A DNA stretch of 64,000 bases, taken from assembly GCA_028753945.1 (NCBI GenBank), contig JAPNXP010000009.1, positions 4,340,001 through 4,404,000 on the forward strand, given 5' to 3'. The notes under the pieces are model-generated. The model was not told the DNA's origin, did no database searches, and worked only from the letters and a program-made list of their open reading frames with translations. This document shows, piece by piece, positions 26,201 to 41,290 of this stretch (the first letter of the stretch is position 1; each line of letters opens with the position of its first letter). Source of the DNA: Hexactinellida sp. DTS-2022 (lineage: Eukaryota; Porifera; Hexactinellida). The position numbers and the translations under genes were made by a program.

Positions 26201-26740
26201 GGAACAGATAACTTCAGAAAAAACTGCAGAATATGTATCTTGCAGAACAATCAGACAATTCACAACATACTTCCGGAAAATAGACAAAAATTACTTCTAG
26301 TGTTATAACGAGTCACTGCCGGTATACAGTTTATTGATGTATCAAAGAGTTCAAACATTTTACAAAGGAACAGATACCTTCAGAGAAAAGTGCATAATAT
26401 GAAATTTGCAGAACAATCAGACAATTCACAATTGACTTCCGAAATAAATAGACAACAATTACTACAAGTGTTACAACGAGTCACTAAACGGGTTTGAATT
26501 TATTGATGTATCAAAGAGTTCAAACATTTGACAAAGTAACAGATAACTTCAGAAAAAACTGCAGAATATGTATCTTGCAGAACAATCAGACAATTCACAA
26601 TAGACTTCCGAAATAAATAGACAACAATTACTACAAGTGTTACAACGAGTCACTAAACGGGTTTGAATTTATTGATGTATGAAAGAGTTCAAACATTTGA
26701 CAAAGCAACAGATAACTTCAGGGAAAAGTGCAGAATATGT
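17221..26740 (+). repeat. Large tandem duplication, copy 2 (~9.5 kb)
   Basis: This second copy directly follows the first. The 20 bp between them (17,201-17,220) combines ATCTTGCAGA with ACAAACAGAG, a pairing I do not see elsewhere in the window, which marks it as a junction monomer. Compared with copy 1 it lacks monomers equivalent to about 8.47-9.13, 13.2 and 13.6-14.0 kb and one near 15.8 kb, and has one extra near 24.1 kb. Confidence 0.85.
18007..19176 (+). repeat. Higher-order block A-B-C-D-E-F-G, copy 4
   Basis: This copy lies 10,709 bp after copy 3 as part of the large tandem duplication. It lacks the 1 bp deletion of copy 3, so either the deletion arose after the duplication or homogenisation removed it here. 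Its type C monomer has ATATAACTTG instead of ATGTAACTTG. Confidence 0.9.
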
Positions 26741-29700
26741 AACTTGTAGAACAAACAGAAAATTCACAAAGACTTCCGGATAAATAGACAACAATTACAA
26801 CAAGTGGTATAACGAGTTACTGAACAGAATTCAATTTATTGATGTATCAAAGAATTCAAACATTTCACAAAGGAGCAGATAACTTCAGAAAAAACTGCAG
26901 AATATGTAACTTGCAGAACAATCAGACAATTCACAACAGACTTCCGGATAAATAGACAGAAATTACTACTAGTGTTATAACGAGTCACTGCCGGTATACA
27001 CTTTATTGATGTATCAAAGAGTTCAAACATTTGACAAAGCAACAGATAACTTCAGGGAAAAGTGCAGAATATGTAACTTGTAGAACAAACGGAGAATTCA
27101 CAAAGACTTCCGGATAAATAGACAACAATTACAACAAGTGGTATAACGAGTCACTACCGGAATTCAGTTTATTGATGTATCAAAGAGTTCAAACATTTGA
27201 CAAAGGAACAGATACCTTCAGAGAAAAGTGCATAATATGAAATTTGCAGAACAATCAGACAATTCACAATAGACTTCCGGATAAATAGACAAAAATTACT
27301 ACTACTAGTGTTATAACGAGTCACTGCCGGTATACAGTTTATTGATGTATCAAGGAGTTCAAACATATGACAAAGAAATAGATAACTTCAGGAAAAGTGC
27401 AGAATATGTAACTTGTAGACCAATCAGACAATTCACAATTGACTTCAGGATAAATAGACAACAATTACTACAAGTGTTATAACGAGTCACTAAACGGAAT
27501 TCAGTTTATTGATGTATCAAAGAGTTCAAACATTTTACAAAGGAACAGATACCTTCAGGGAAAAGTGCATAATATGAAATTTGCAGAACAATCAGACAAT
27601 TCACAATAGACTTCCGAAATAAATAGACAAAAATTACTACTAGTGTTATAACGAGTCACTGCCGGTATACAGTTTATTGATGTATCAAAGAGTTCAAACA
27701 TATGACAAAGGAATAGATAACTTCAGGGAAAAGTGCAGAATATATAACTTGTAGAACAAACAGAGAATTCACAAAGACTTCCGGATAAATAGACAACAAT
27801 TACAACAAGTGGTATAACGAGTTTCTGAACAGAATTCAATTTATTGATGTATCAAAGAGTTCAAACATATGACAAAGAAATAGATAACTTCAGGAAAAGT
27901 GCAGAATATGTAACTTGTAGACCAATCAGACAATTCACAATTGACTTCAGGATAAATAGACAACAATTACTACAAGTGTTATAACGAGTCACTAAACGGA
28001 ATTCAGTTTATTGATGTATCAAAGAGTTCAAACATTTTACAAAGGAACAGATACCTTCTGGGAAAAGTGCATAATATGAAATTTGCAGAACAATCAGACA
28101 ATTCACAATAGACTTCCGAAATAAATAGACAACAATTACTACAAGTGTTACAACGAGTCACTAAACGGGTTTGAATTTATTGATGTATCAAAGAGTTCAA
28201 ACATTTGACAAAGTAACAGATAACTTCAGAAAAAACTGCAGAATATGTATCTTGCAGAACAATCAGACAATTCACAATAGACTTCCGAAATAAATAGACA
28301 ACAATTACTACAAGTGTTACAACGAGTCACTAAACGGGTTTGAATTTATTAATGTATCAAAGAGTTCAAACATTTGACAAAGCAACAGATAACTTCAGGG
28401 AAAAGTGCAGAATATGTAACTTGTAGAACAAACGGAGAATTCACAAAGACTTCCGGATAAATAGACAACAATTACAACAAGTGGTATAACGAGTTACTGA
28501 ACAGAATTCAATTTATTGATGTATCAAAGAATTCAAACATTTGACAAAGCAACAGATAACTTCAGGGAAAAGTGCAGAATATGTAACTTGTAGAACAAAC
28601 AGACAATTCACAATTGACTTCAGGATAAATAGACAACAATTAAAACAAGTGTTACAACGAGTCACTACCGGAATTCAGTTTATTGATGTATCAAAGAGTT
28701 CAAACATTTGACAAAGGAACAGATACCTTCAGAGAAAAGTGCATAATATGAAATTTGCAGAACAATCAGACAATTCACAATAGACTTCCGAAATAAATAG
28801 ACAACAATTACTACAAGTGTTACAACGAGTCACTAAACGGGTTTGAATTTATTGATGTATCAAAGAGTTCAAACATTTGACAAAGTAACAGATAACTTCA
28901 GAAAAAACTGCAGAATATGTAACTTGCAGAACAATCAGACAATTCACAACAGACTTCCGGATAAATAGACAGAAATTACTACTAGTGTTATAACGAGTCA
29001 CTGCCGGTATACACTTTATTGATGTATCAAAGAGTTCAAACATTTGACAAAGCAACAGATAACTTCAGGGAAAAGTGCAGAATATGTAACTTGTAGAACA
29101 AACGGAGAATTCACAAAGACTTCCGGATAAATAGACAACAATTACAACAAGTGGTATAACGAGTCACTGCCGGTATACAGTTTATTGATGTATCAAGGAG
29201 TTCAAACATATGACAAAGAAATAGATAACTTCAGGAAAAGTGCAGAATATGTAACTTGTAGACCAATCAGACAATTCACAATTGACTTCAGGATAAATAG
29301 ACAACAATTACTACAAGTGTTATAACGAGTCACTAAACGGAATTCAGTTTATTGATGTATCAAAGAGTTCAAACATTTTACAAAGGAACAGATACCTTCA
29401 GGGAAAAGTGCATAATAGGAAATTTGCAGAACAATCAGACAATTCACAATAGACTTCCGAAATAAATAGACAAAAATTACTACTAGTGTTATAACGAGTC
29501 ACTGCCGGTATACAGTTTATTGATGTATCAAAGAGTTCAAACATATGACAAAGGAATAGATAACTTCAGGGAAAAGTGCAGAATATATAACTTGTAGAAC
29601 AAACAGAGAATTCACAAAGACTTCCGGATAAATAGACAACAATTACAACAAGTGGTATAACGAGTTTCTGAACAGAATTCAATTTATTGATGTATCAAAG

Positions 29701-32700
29701 AGTTCAAACATATGACAAAGAAATAGATAACTTCAGGAAAAGTGCAGAATATGTAACTTGTAGACCAATCAGACAATTCACAATTGACTTCAGGATAAAT
29801 AGACAACAATTACTACAAGTGTTATAACGAGTCACTAAACGGAATTCAGTTTATTGATGTATCAAAGAGTTCAAACATTTTACAAAGGAACAGATACCTT
29901 CTGGGAAAAGTGCATAATATGAAATTTGCAGAACAATCAGACAATTCACAATAGACTTCCGAAATAAATAGACAACAATTACTACAAGTGTTACAACGAG
30001 TCACTAAACGGGTTTGAATTTATTGATGTATCAAAGAGTTCAAACATTTGACAAAGTAACAGATAACTTCAGAAAAAACTGCAGAATATGTATCTTGCAG
30101 AACAATCAGACAATTCACAATAGACTTCCGAAATAAATAGACAACAATTACTACAAGTGTTACAACGAGTCACTAAACGGGTTTGAATTTATTAATGTAT
30201 CAAAGAGTTCAAACATTTGACAAAGCAACAGATAACTTCAGGGAAAAGTGCAGAATATGTAACTTGTAGAACAAACGGAGAATTCACAAAGACTTCCGGA
30301 TAAATAGACAACAATTACAACAAGTGGTATAACGAGTTACTGAACAGAATTCAATTTATTGATGTATCAAAGAATTCAAACATTTGACAAAGCAACAGAT
30401 AACTTCAGGGAAAAGTGCAGAATATGTAACTTGTAGAACAAACAGACAATTCACAATTGACTTCAGGATAAATAGACAACAATTAAAACAAGTGTTACAA
30501 CGAGTCACTACCGGAATTCAGTTTATTGATGTATCAAAGAGTTCAAACATTTGACAAAGGAACAGATACCTTCAGAGAAAAGTGCATAATATGAAATTTG
30601 CAGAACAATCAGACAATTCACAATAGACTTCCGAAATAAATAGACAACAATTACTACAAGTGTTACAACGAGTCACTAAACGGGTTTGAATTTATTGATG
30701 TATCAAAGAGTTCAAACATTTGACAAAGTAACAGATAACTTCAGAAAAAACTGCAGAATATGTATCTTGCAGAACAATCAGACAATTCACAATAGACTTC
30801 CGAAATAAATAGACAACAATTACTACAAGTGTTACAACGAGTCACTAAACGGGTTTGAATTTATTGATGTATGAAAGAGTTCAAACATTTGACAAAGCAA
30901 CAGATAACTTCAGGGAAAAGTGCAGAATATGTAACTTGTAGAACAAACAGAAAATTCACAAAGACTTCCGGATAAATAGACAACAATTACAACAAGTGGT
31001 ATAACGAGTTACTGAACAGAATTCAATTTATTGATGTATCAAAGAATTCAAACATTTCACAAAGGAGCAGATAACTTCAGAAAAAACTGCAGAATATGTA
31101 ACTTGCAGAACAATCAGACAATTCACAACAGACTTCCGGATAAATAGACAAAAATTACTACTAGTGTTATAACGAGTCACTGCCGGTATACACTTTATTG
31201 ATGTATCAAAGAGTTCAAACATTTGACAAAGCAACAGATAACTTCAGGGAAAAGTGCAGAATATGTAACTTGTAGAACAAACGGAGAATTCACAAAGACT
31301 TCCGGATAAATAGACAACAATTACAACAAGTGGTATAACGAGTTACTGAACAGAATTCAATTTATTGATGTATCAAAGAATTCAAACATTTGACAAAGCA
31401 ACAGATAACTTCAGGGAAAAGTGCAGAATATGTAACTTGTAGAACAAACAGACAATTCACAATTGACTTCAGGATAAATAGACAACAATTAAAACAAGTG
31501 TTACAACGAGTCACTACCGGAATTCAGTTTATTGATGTATCAAAGAGTTCAAACATTTGACAAAGGAACAGATACCTTCAGAGAAAAGTGCATAATATGA
31601 AATTTGCAGAACAATCAGACAATTCACAATAGACTTCCGGATAAATAGACAAAAATTACTACTAGTGTTATAACGAGTCACTGCCGGTATACAGTTTATT
31701 GATGTATCAAGGAGTTCAAACATATGACAAAGAAATAGATAACTTCAGGAAAAGTGCAGAATATGTAACTTGTAGACCAATCAGACAATTCACAATTGAC
31801 TTCAGGATAAATAGACAACAATTACTACAAGTGTTATAACGAGTCACTAAACGGAATTCAGTTTATTGATGTATCAAAGAGTTCAAACATTTTACAAAGG
31901 AACAGATACCTTCAGGGAAAAGTGCATAATATGAAATTTGCAGAACAATCAGACAATTCACAATAGACTTCCGAAATAAATAGACAACAATTACTACAAG
32001 TGTTACAACGAGTCACTAAACGGGTTTGAATTTATTGATGTATCAAAGAGTTCAAACATTTGACAAAGTAACAGATAACTTCAGAAAAAACTGCAGAATA
32101 TGTATCTTGCAGAACAATCAGACAATTCACAATAGACTTCCGGATAAATAGACAACAATTACTACAAGTGTTACAACGAGTCACTAAACGGGTTTGAATT
32201 TATTAATGTATGAAAGAGTTCAAACATTTGACAAAGCAACAGATAACTTCAGGGAAAAGTGCAGAATATGTAACTTGTAGAACAAACAGAAAATTCACAA
32301 AGACTTCCGGATAAATAGACAACAATTACAACAAGTGGTATAACGAGTTACTGAACAGAATTCAATTTATTGATGTATCAAAGAATTCAAACATTTCACA
32401 AAGGAGCAGATAACTTCAGAAAAAACTGCAGAATATGTATCTTGCAGAACAATCAGACAATTCACAATAGACTTCCGAAATAAATAGACAACAATTACTA
32501 CAAGTGTTACAACGAGTCACTAAACGGGTTTGAATTTATTAATGTATCAAAGAGTTCAAACATTTGACAAAGCAACAGATAACTTCAGGGAAAAGTGCAG
32601 AATATGTAACTTGTAGAACAAACGGAGAATTCACAAAGACTTCCGGATAAATAGACAACAATTACAACAAGTGGTATAACGAGTTACTGAACAGAATTCA

Positions 32701-34210
32701 ATTTATTGATGTATCAAAGAATTCAAACATTTGACAAAGCAACAGATAACTTCAGGGAAAAGTGCAGAATATGTAACTTGTAGAACAAACAGACAATTCA
32801 CAATTGACTTCAGGATAAATAGACAACAATTAAAACAAGTGTTACAACGAGTCACTACCGGAATTCAGTTTATTGATGTATCAAAGAGTTCAAACATTTG
32901 ACAAAGGAACAGATACCTTCAGAGAAAAGTGCATAATATGAAATTTGCAGAACAATCAGACAATTCACAATAGACTTCCGAAATAAATAGACAACAATTA
33001 CTACAAGTGTTACAACGAGTCACTAAACGGGTTTGAATTTATTGATGTATCAAAGAGTTCAAACATTTGACAAAGTAACAGATAACTTCAGAAAAAACTG
33101 CAGAATATGTAACTTGCAGAACAATCAGACAATTCACAACAGACTTCCGGATAAATAGACAGAAATTACTACTAGTGTTATAACGAGTCACTGCCGGTAT
33201 ACACTTTATTGATGTATCAAAGAGTTCAAACATTTGACAAAGCAACAGATAACTTCAGGGAAAAGTGCAGAATATGTAACTTGTAGAACAAACGGAGAAT
33301 TCACAAAGACTTCCGGATAAATAGACAACAATTACAACAAGTGGTATAACGAGTCACTACCGGAATTCAGTTTATTGATGTATCAAAGAGTTCAAACATT
33401 TGACAAAGGAACAGATACCTTCAGAGAAAAGTGCATAATATGAAATTTGCAGAACAATCAGACAATTCACAATAGACTTCCGGATAAATAGACAAAAATT
33501 ACTACTACTAGTGTTATAACGAGTCACTGCCGGTATACAGTTTATTGATGTATCAAGGAGTTCAAACATATGACAAAGAAATAGATAACTTCAGGAAAAG
33601 TGCAGAATATGTAACTTGTAGACCAATCAGACAATTCACAATTGACTTCAGGATAAATAGACAACAATTACTACAAGTGTTATAACGAGTCACTAAACGG
33701 AATTCAGTTTATTGATGTATCAAAGAGTTCAAACATTTTACAAAGGAACAGATACCTTCAGGGAAAAGTGCATAATATGAAATTTGCAGAACAATCAGAC
33801 AATTCACAATAGACTTCCGAAATAAATAGACAAAAATTACTACTAGTGTTATAACGAGTCACTGCCGGTATACAGTTTATTGATGTATCAAAGAGTTCAA
33901 ACATATGACAAAGGAATAGATAACTTCAGGGAAAAGTGCAGAATATATAACTTGTAGAACAAACAGAGAATTCACAAAGACTTCCGGATAAATAGACAAC
34001 AATTACAACAAGTGGTATAACGAGTTTCTGAACAGAATTCAATTTATTGATGTATCAAAGAGTTCAAACATATGACAAAGAAATAGATAACTTCAGGAAA
34101 AGTGCAGAATATGTAACTTGTAGACCAATCAGACAATTCACAATTGACTTCAGGATAAATAGACAACAATTACTACAAGTGTTATAACGAGTCACTAAAC
34201 GGAATTCAGT
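26741..34210 (+). repeat. Satellite sector with 4.2-6.2 kb internal duplications
   Basis: This sector is mosaic. Positions about 29,161-32,440 match 33,521-36,800 at an offset of 4,360 bp. Positions about 28,500-29,160 match 32,690-33,350 at 4,190 bp. Positions from about 27,169 to 28,100 match those from 33,372 at 6,203 bp. The rare CTTCTGGGAAAA variant (28,055; about 29,900; 34,258; 41,315) and the 3 bp expansion TACTACTACTAG (about 27,300 and 33,505) tie these copies together. Confidence 0.75.
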
Positions 34211-37200
34211 TTATTGATGTATCAAAGAGTTCAAACATTTTACAAAGGAACAGATACCTTCTGGGAAAAGTGCATAATATGAAATTTGCAGAACAATCAG
34301 ACAATTCACAATAGACTTCCGAAATAAATAGACAACAATTACTACAAGTGTTACAACGAGTCACTAAACGGGTTTGAATTTATTGATGTATCAAAGAGTT
34401 CAAACATTTGACAAAGTAACAGATAACTTCAGAAAAAACTGCAGAATATGTATCTTGCAGAACAATCAGACAATTCACAATAGACTTCCGAAATAAATAG
34501 ACAACAATTACTACAAGTGTTACAACGAGTCACTAAACGGGTTTGAATTTATTAATGTATCAAAGAGTTCAAACATTTGACAAAGCAACAGATAACTTCA
34601 GGGAAAAGTGCAGAATATGTAACTTGTAGAACAAACGGAGAATTCACAAAGACTTCCGGATAAATAGACAACAATTACAACAAGTGGTATAACGAGTTAC
34701 TGAACAGAATTCAATTTATTGATGTATCAAAGAATTCAAACATTTGACAAAGCAACAGATAACTTCAGGGAAAAGTGCAGAATATGTAACTTGTAGAACA
34801 AACAGACAATTCACAATTGACTTCAGGATAAATAGACAACAATTAAAACAAGTGTTACAACGAGTCACTACCGGAATTCAGTTTATTGATGTATCAAAGA
34901 GTTCAAACATTTGACAAAGGAACAGATACCTTCAGAGAAAAGTGCATAATATGAAATTTGCAGAACAATCAGACAATTCACAATAGACTTCCGAAATAAA
35001 TAGACAACAATTACTACAAGTGTTACAACGAGTCACTAAACGGGTTTGAATTTATTGATGTATCAAAGAGTTCAAACATTTGACAAAGTAACAGATAACT
35101 TCAGAAAAAACTGCAGAATATGTATCTTGCAGAACAATCAGACAATTCACAATAGACTTCCGAAATAAATAGACAACAATTACTACAAGTGTTACAACGA
35201 GTCACTAAACGGGTTTGAATTTATTGATGTATGAAAGAGTTCAAACATTTGACAAAGCAACAGATAACTTCAGGGAAAAGTGCAGAATATGTAACTTGTA
35301 GAACAAACAGAAAATTCACAAAGACTTCCGGATAAATAGACAACAATTACAACAAGTGGTATAACGAGTTACTGAACAGAATTCAATTTATTGATGTATC
35401 AAAGAATTCAAACATTTCACAAAGGAGCAGATAACTTCAGAAAAAACTGCAGAATATGTAACTTGCAGAACAATCAGACAATTCACAACAGACTTCCGGA
35501 TAAATAGACAAAAATTACTACTAGTGTTATAACGAGTCACTGCCGGTATACACTTTATTGATGTATCAAAGAGTTCAAACATTTGACAAAGCAACAGATA
35601 ACTTCAGGGAAAAGTGCAGAATATGTAACTTGTAGAACAAACGGAGAATTCACAAAGACTTCCGGATAAATAGACAACAATTACAACAAGTGGTATAACG
35701 AGTTACTGAACAGAATTCAATTTATTGATGTATCAAAGAATTCAAACATTTGACAAAGCAACAGATAACTTCAGGGAAAAGTGCAGAATATGTAACTTGT
35801 AGAACAAACAGACAATTCACAATTGACTTCAGGATAAATAGACAACAATTAAAACAAGTGTTACAACGAGTCACTACCGGAATTCAGTTTATTGATGTAT
35901 CAAAGAGTTCAAACATTTGACAAAGGAACAGATACCTTCAGAGAAAAGTGCATAATATGAAATTTGCAGAACAATCAGACAATTCACAATAGACTTCCGG
36001 ATAAATAGACAAAAATTACTACTAGTGTTATAACGAGTCACTGCCGGTATACAGTTTATTGATGTATCAAGGAGTTCAAACATATGACAAAGAAATAGAT
36101 AACTTCAGGAAAAGTGCAGAATATGTAACTTGTAGACCAATCAGACAATTCACAATTGACTTCAGGATAAATAGACAACAATTACTACAAGTGTTATAAC
36201 GAGTCACTAAACGGAATTCAGTTTATTGATGTATCAAAGAGTTCAAACATTTTACAAAGGAACAGATACCTTCAGGGAAAAGTGCATAATATGAAATTTG
36301 CAGAACAATCAGACAATTCACAATAGACTTCCGAAATAAATAGACAACAATTACTACAAGTGTTACAACGAGTCACTAAACGGGTTTGAATTTATTGATG
36401 TATCAAAGAGTTCAAACATTTGACAAAGTAACAGATAACTTCAGAAAAAACTGCAGAATATGTATCTTGCAGAACAATCAGACAATTCACAATAGACTTC
36501 CGGATAAATAGACAACAATTACTACAAGTGTTACAACGAGTCACTAAACGGGTTTGAATTTATTAATGTATGAAAGAGTTCAAACATTTGACAAAGCAAC
36601 AGATAATTTCAGGGAAAAGTGCAGAATATGTAACTTGTAGAACAAACAGAAAATTCACAAAGACTTCCGGATAAATAGACAACAATTACAACAAGTGGTA
36701 TAACGAGTTACTGAACAGAATTCAATTTATTGATGTATCAAAGAATTCAAACATTTCACAAAGGAGCAGATAACTTCAGAAAAAACTGCAGAATATGTAA
36801 CTTGCAGAACAATCAGACAATTCACAACAGACTTCCGGATAAATAGACAAAAATTACTACTAGTGTTATAACGAGTCACTGCCGGTATACACTTTATTGA
36901 TGTATCAAAGAGTTCAAACATTTGACAAAGCAACAGATAACTTCAGGGAAAAGTGCAGAATATGTAACTTGTAGAGCAATAAGACAATTCAAAATAGACT
37001 TCAGGATAAATAGACAACAATTAAAACAAGTGTTATAACGAGTCACTACCGGAATTCAGTTTATTGATGTATCAAAGAGTTCAAACATTTGACAAAGGAA
37101 CAGATAACTTCAGTAAAACTGCAGAATATGAAACTTGCAGAACAATAGACAATTCACTATAGACTTCCGGAAAATAGACAAAAATTACTTCTAGTGTTAT

Positions 37201-40200
37201 AACGAGTCACTGCCGGTATACAGTTTATTGATGTATCAAAGAGTTCAAACATTTTACAAAGGAACAGATACCTTCAGGGAAAAGTGCATAATATGAAATT
37301 TGCAGAACAATCAGACAATTCACAATAGACTTCCGGATAAATAGACAACAATTAATACAAGTGGTACAACGAGTTAGTAAACGGACATCAATTTATTGAT
37401 GTATCAACGAGTTCAAACATTTCACACTGGAACAGATAACTTCAGAAAAAACTGCAGAATATGTATCTTGCAGAACAATCAGACAATTCACAACAGACTT
37501 CCGGAAAATAGACAAAAATTACTTCTAGTGTTATAACGAGTCACTGCCGGTATACAGTTTATTGATGTATCAAAGAGTTCAAACATTTTACAAAGGAACA
37601 GATACCTTCAGGGAAAAGTGCATAATATGAAATTTGCAGAACAATCAGACAATTCACAATAGACTTCCGAAATAAATAGACAACAATTACTACAAGTGTT
37701 AATACGTGTCACTAAACGGGTTTGAATTTATTGATGTATCAAAGAGTTCAAACATTTGACAAAGGAACAGATAACTTCAGGGAAAAGTGCATAATATGAA
37801 ATTTGCAGAACAATCAGACAATTCACAATAGACTTCCGAAATAAATAGACAACAATTACTACAAGTGTTACAACGAGTCACTAAACGGGTTTGAATTTAT
37901 TGATGTATCAAAGAGTTCAAACATTTGACAAAGTAACAGATAACTTCAGAAAAAACTGCAGAATATGTATCTTGCAGAACAATCAGACAATTCACAATAG
38001 ACTTCCGAAATAAATAGACAACAATTACTACAAGTGTTACAACGAGTCACTAAACGGGTTTGAATTTATTGATGTATCAAAGAGTTCAAACATTTGACAA
38101 AGCAACAGATAACTTCAGGGAAAAGTGCATAATATGAAATTTGCAGAACAATCAGACAATTCACAATAGACTTCCGAAATAAATAGACAACAATTACTAC
38201 AAGTGTTACAACGAGTCACTAAACGGGTTTGAATTTATTGATGTATCAAAGAGTTCAAACATTTGACAAAGTAACAGATAACTTCAGAAAAAACTGCAGA
38301 ATATGTATCTTGCAGAACAATCAGACAATTCACAACAGACTTCCGGATAAATAGACAAAAATTACTTCTAGTGTTATAACGAGTCACTGCCGGTATACAG
38401 TTTATTGTTGTATCAAAGAGTTCAAACATATGACAAAGGAATAGATAATTTCAGGAAAAGTGCAGAATATGTAACTTGTAGACCAATCAGACAATTCACA
38501 ATTGACTTCAGGATAAATAGACAACAATTACTACAAGTGTTATAACGAGTCACTAAACGGAATTCAGTATATTGATGTATCAAAGAGTTCAAACATTTTA
38601 CAAAGGAACAGATACCTTCAGGGAAAAGTGCATAATATGAAATTTGCAGAACAATCAGACAATTCACAATAGACTTCCGAAATAAATAGACAACAATTAC
38701 TACAAGTGTTACAACGAGTCACTAAACGGGTTTGAATTTATTGATGTATCAAAGAGTTCAAACATTTGACAAAGTAACAGATAACTTCAGAAAAAACTGC
38801 AGAATATGTATCTTGCAGAACAATTAGACAATTCACAATAGACTTCCGAAATAAATGGACAACAATTACTACAAGTGTTACAACGAGTCACTAAACGGGT
38901 TTGAATTTATTGATGTATCAAAGAGTTCAAACATTTGACAAAGTAACAGATAACTTCAGAAAAAACTGCAGAATATGTATCTTGCAGAACAATCAGACAA
39001 TTCACAATAGACTTCCGAAATAAATAGACAACAATTACTACAAGTGTTACAACGAGTCACTAAACGGGTTTGAATTTATTGATGTATCAAAGAGTTCAAA
39101 CATTTGACAAAGCAACAGATAACTTCAGGGAAAAGTGCATAATATGAAATTTGCAGAACAATCAGACAATTCACAATAGACTTCCGAAATAAATAGACAA
39201 CAATTACTACAAGTGTTACAACGAGTCACTAAACGGGTTTGAATTTATTGATGTATCAAAGAGTTCAAACATTTGACAAAGCAACAGAAAACTTCAGGGA
39301 AAAGTGCAGAATATGTATCTTCCAGAACAATTAGACAATTCACAATAGACTTCCGAAATAAATGGACAACAATTACTACAAGTGTTACAACGAGTCACTA
39401 AACGGGTTTGAATTTATTGATGTATCAAAGAGTTCAAACATTTGACAAAGTAACAGATAACTTCAGAAAAAACTGCAGAATATGTATCTTGCAGAACAAT
39501 CAGACAATTCACAATAGACTTCCGAAATAAATAGACAACAATTACTACAAGTGTTACAACGAGTCACTAAACGGATTTGAATTTATTGATGTATCAAAGA
39601 GTTCAAACATTTGACAAAGCAACAGATAACTTCAGGGAAAAGTGCATAATATGAAATTTGCAGAACAATCAGACAATTCACAATAGACTTCCGAAATAAA
39701 TAGACAACAATTACTACAAGTGTTACAACGAGTCACTAAACGGGTTTGAATTTATTGATGTATCAAAGAGTTCAAACATTTGACAAAGTAACAGATAACT
39801 TCAGAAAAAACTGCAGAATATGTATCTTGCAGAACAATCAGACAATTCACAATAGACTTCCGAAATAAATAGACAACAATTACGACAAGTGTTACAACGA
39901 GTCACTAAACGGGTTTGAATTTATTGATGTATCAAAGAGTTCAAACATTTGACAAAGTAACAGATAACTTCAGAAAAAACTGCAGAATATGTATCTTGCA
40001 GAACAATCAGACAATTCACAACAGACTTCCGAATAAATAGACAAAAATTAATTCTAGTGTTATAACGAGTCACTGCCGGTATACAGTTTATTGTTGTATC
40101 AAAGAGGTCAAACATATGACAAAGGAATAGATAACTTCAGGAAAAGTGCAGAATATGTAACTTGTAGACCAATCAGACAATTCACAATTGACTTCAGGAT

Positions 40201-41290
40201 AAATAGACAACAATTACTACAAGTGTTATAACGAGTCACTAAACGGAAATCAGTTTATTGATGTATCAAAGAGTTCAAACATTTTACAAAGGAACAGATA
40301 CCTTCAGGGAAAAGTGCATAATATGAAATTTGCAGAACAATCAGACAATTCACAATAGACTTCCGAAATAAATAGACAACAATTACTACAAGTGTTACAA
40401 CGAGTCACTAAACGGGTTTGAATTTATTGATGTATCAAAGAGTTCAAACATTTGACAAAGTAACAGATAACTTCAGAAAAAACTGCAGAATATGTATCTT
40501 GCAGAACAATCAGACAATTCACAATAGACTTCCGAAATAAATAGACAACAATTACTACAAGTGTTACAACGAGTCACTAAACGGGTTTGAATTTATTGAT
40601 GTATCAAAGAGTTCAAACATTTGACAAAGCAACAGATAACTTCAGGGAAAAGTGCATAATATGAAATTTGCAGAACAATCAGACAATTCACAATAGACTT
40701 CCGAAATAAATAGACAACAATTACTACAAGTGTTACAACGAGTCACTAAACGGGTTTGAATTTATTGATGTATCAAAGAGTTCAAACATTTGACAAAGTA
40801 ACAGATAACTTCAGAAAAAACTGCAGAATATGTATCTTGCAGAACAATCAGACAATTCACAACAGACTTCCGGATAAATAGACAAAAATTACTTCTAGTG
40901 TTATAACGAGTCACTAAACGGAATTCAGTATATTGATGTATCAAAGAGTTCAAACATTTTACAAAGGAACAGATACCTTCAGGGAAAAGTGCATAATATG
41001 AAATTTGCAGAACAATCAGAAAATTCACAATAGACTTCCGAAATAAATAGACAACAATTACTACAAGTGTTACAACGAGTCACTAAACGGGTTTGAATTT
41101 ATTGATGTATCAAAGAGTTCAAACATTTGACAAAGTAACAGATAACTTCAGAAAAAACTGCAGAATATGTATCTTGCAGAACAATTAGACAATTCACAAT
41201 AGACTTCCGAAATAAATGGACAACAATTACTACAAGTGTTACAACGAGTCACTAAACGGGTTTGAATTTATTGATGTATCAAAGAGTTCA
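34211..41290 (+). repeat. Tandem duplication copy 1 (~7.06 kb)
   Basis: This region matches the next 7.4 kb. The offset is 7,057 bp from 34,211 to about 39,060, and 7,395 bp from about 39,100 to 41,290. The 338 bp step equals two monomers. Shared rare variants include GTTGTATC, GAGGTCAAAC, AATAAATGGAC and GTATCTTCCAG (about 39,318 and 46,713). Confidence 0.85.
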
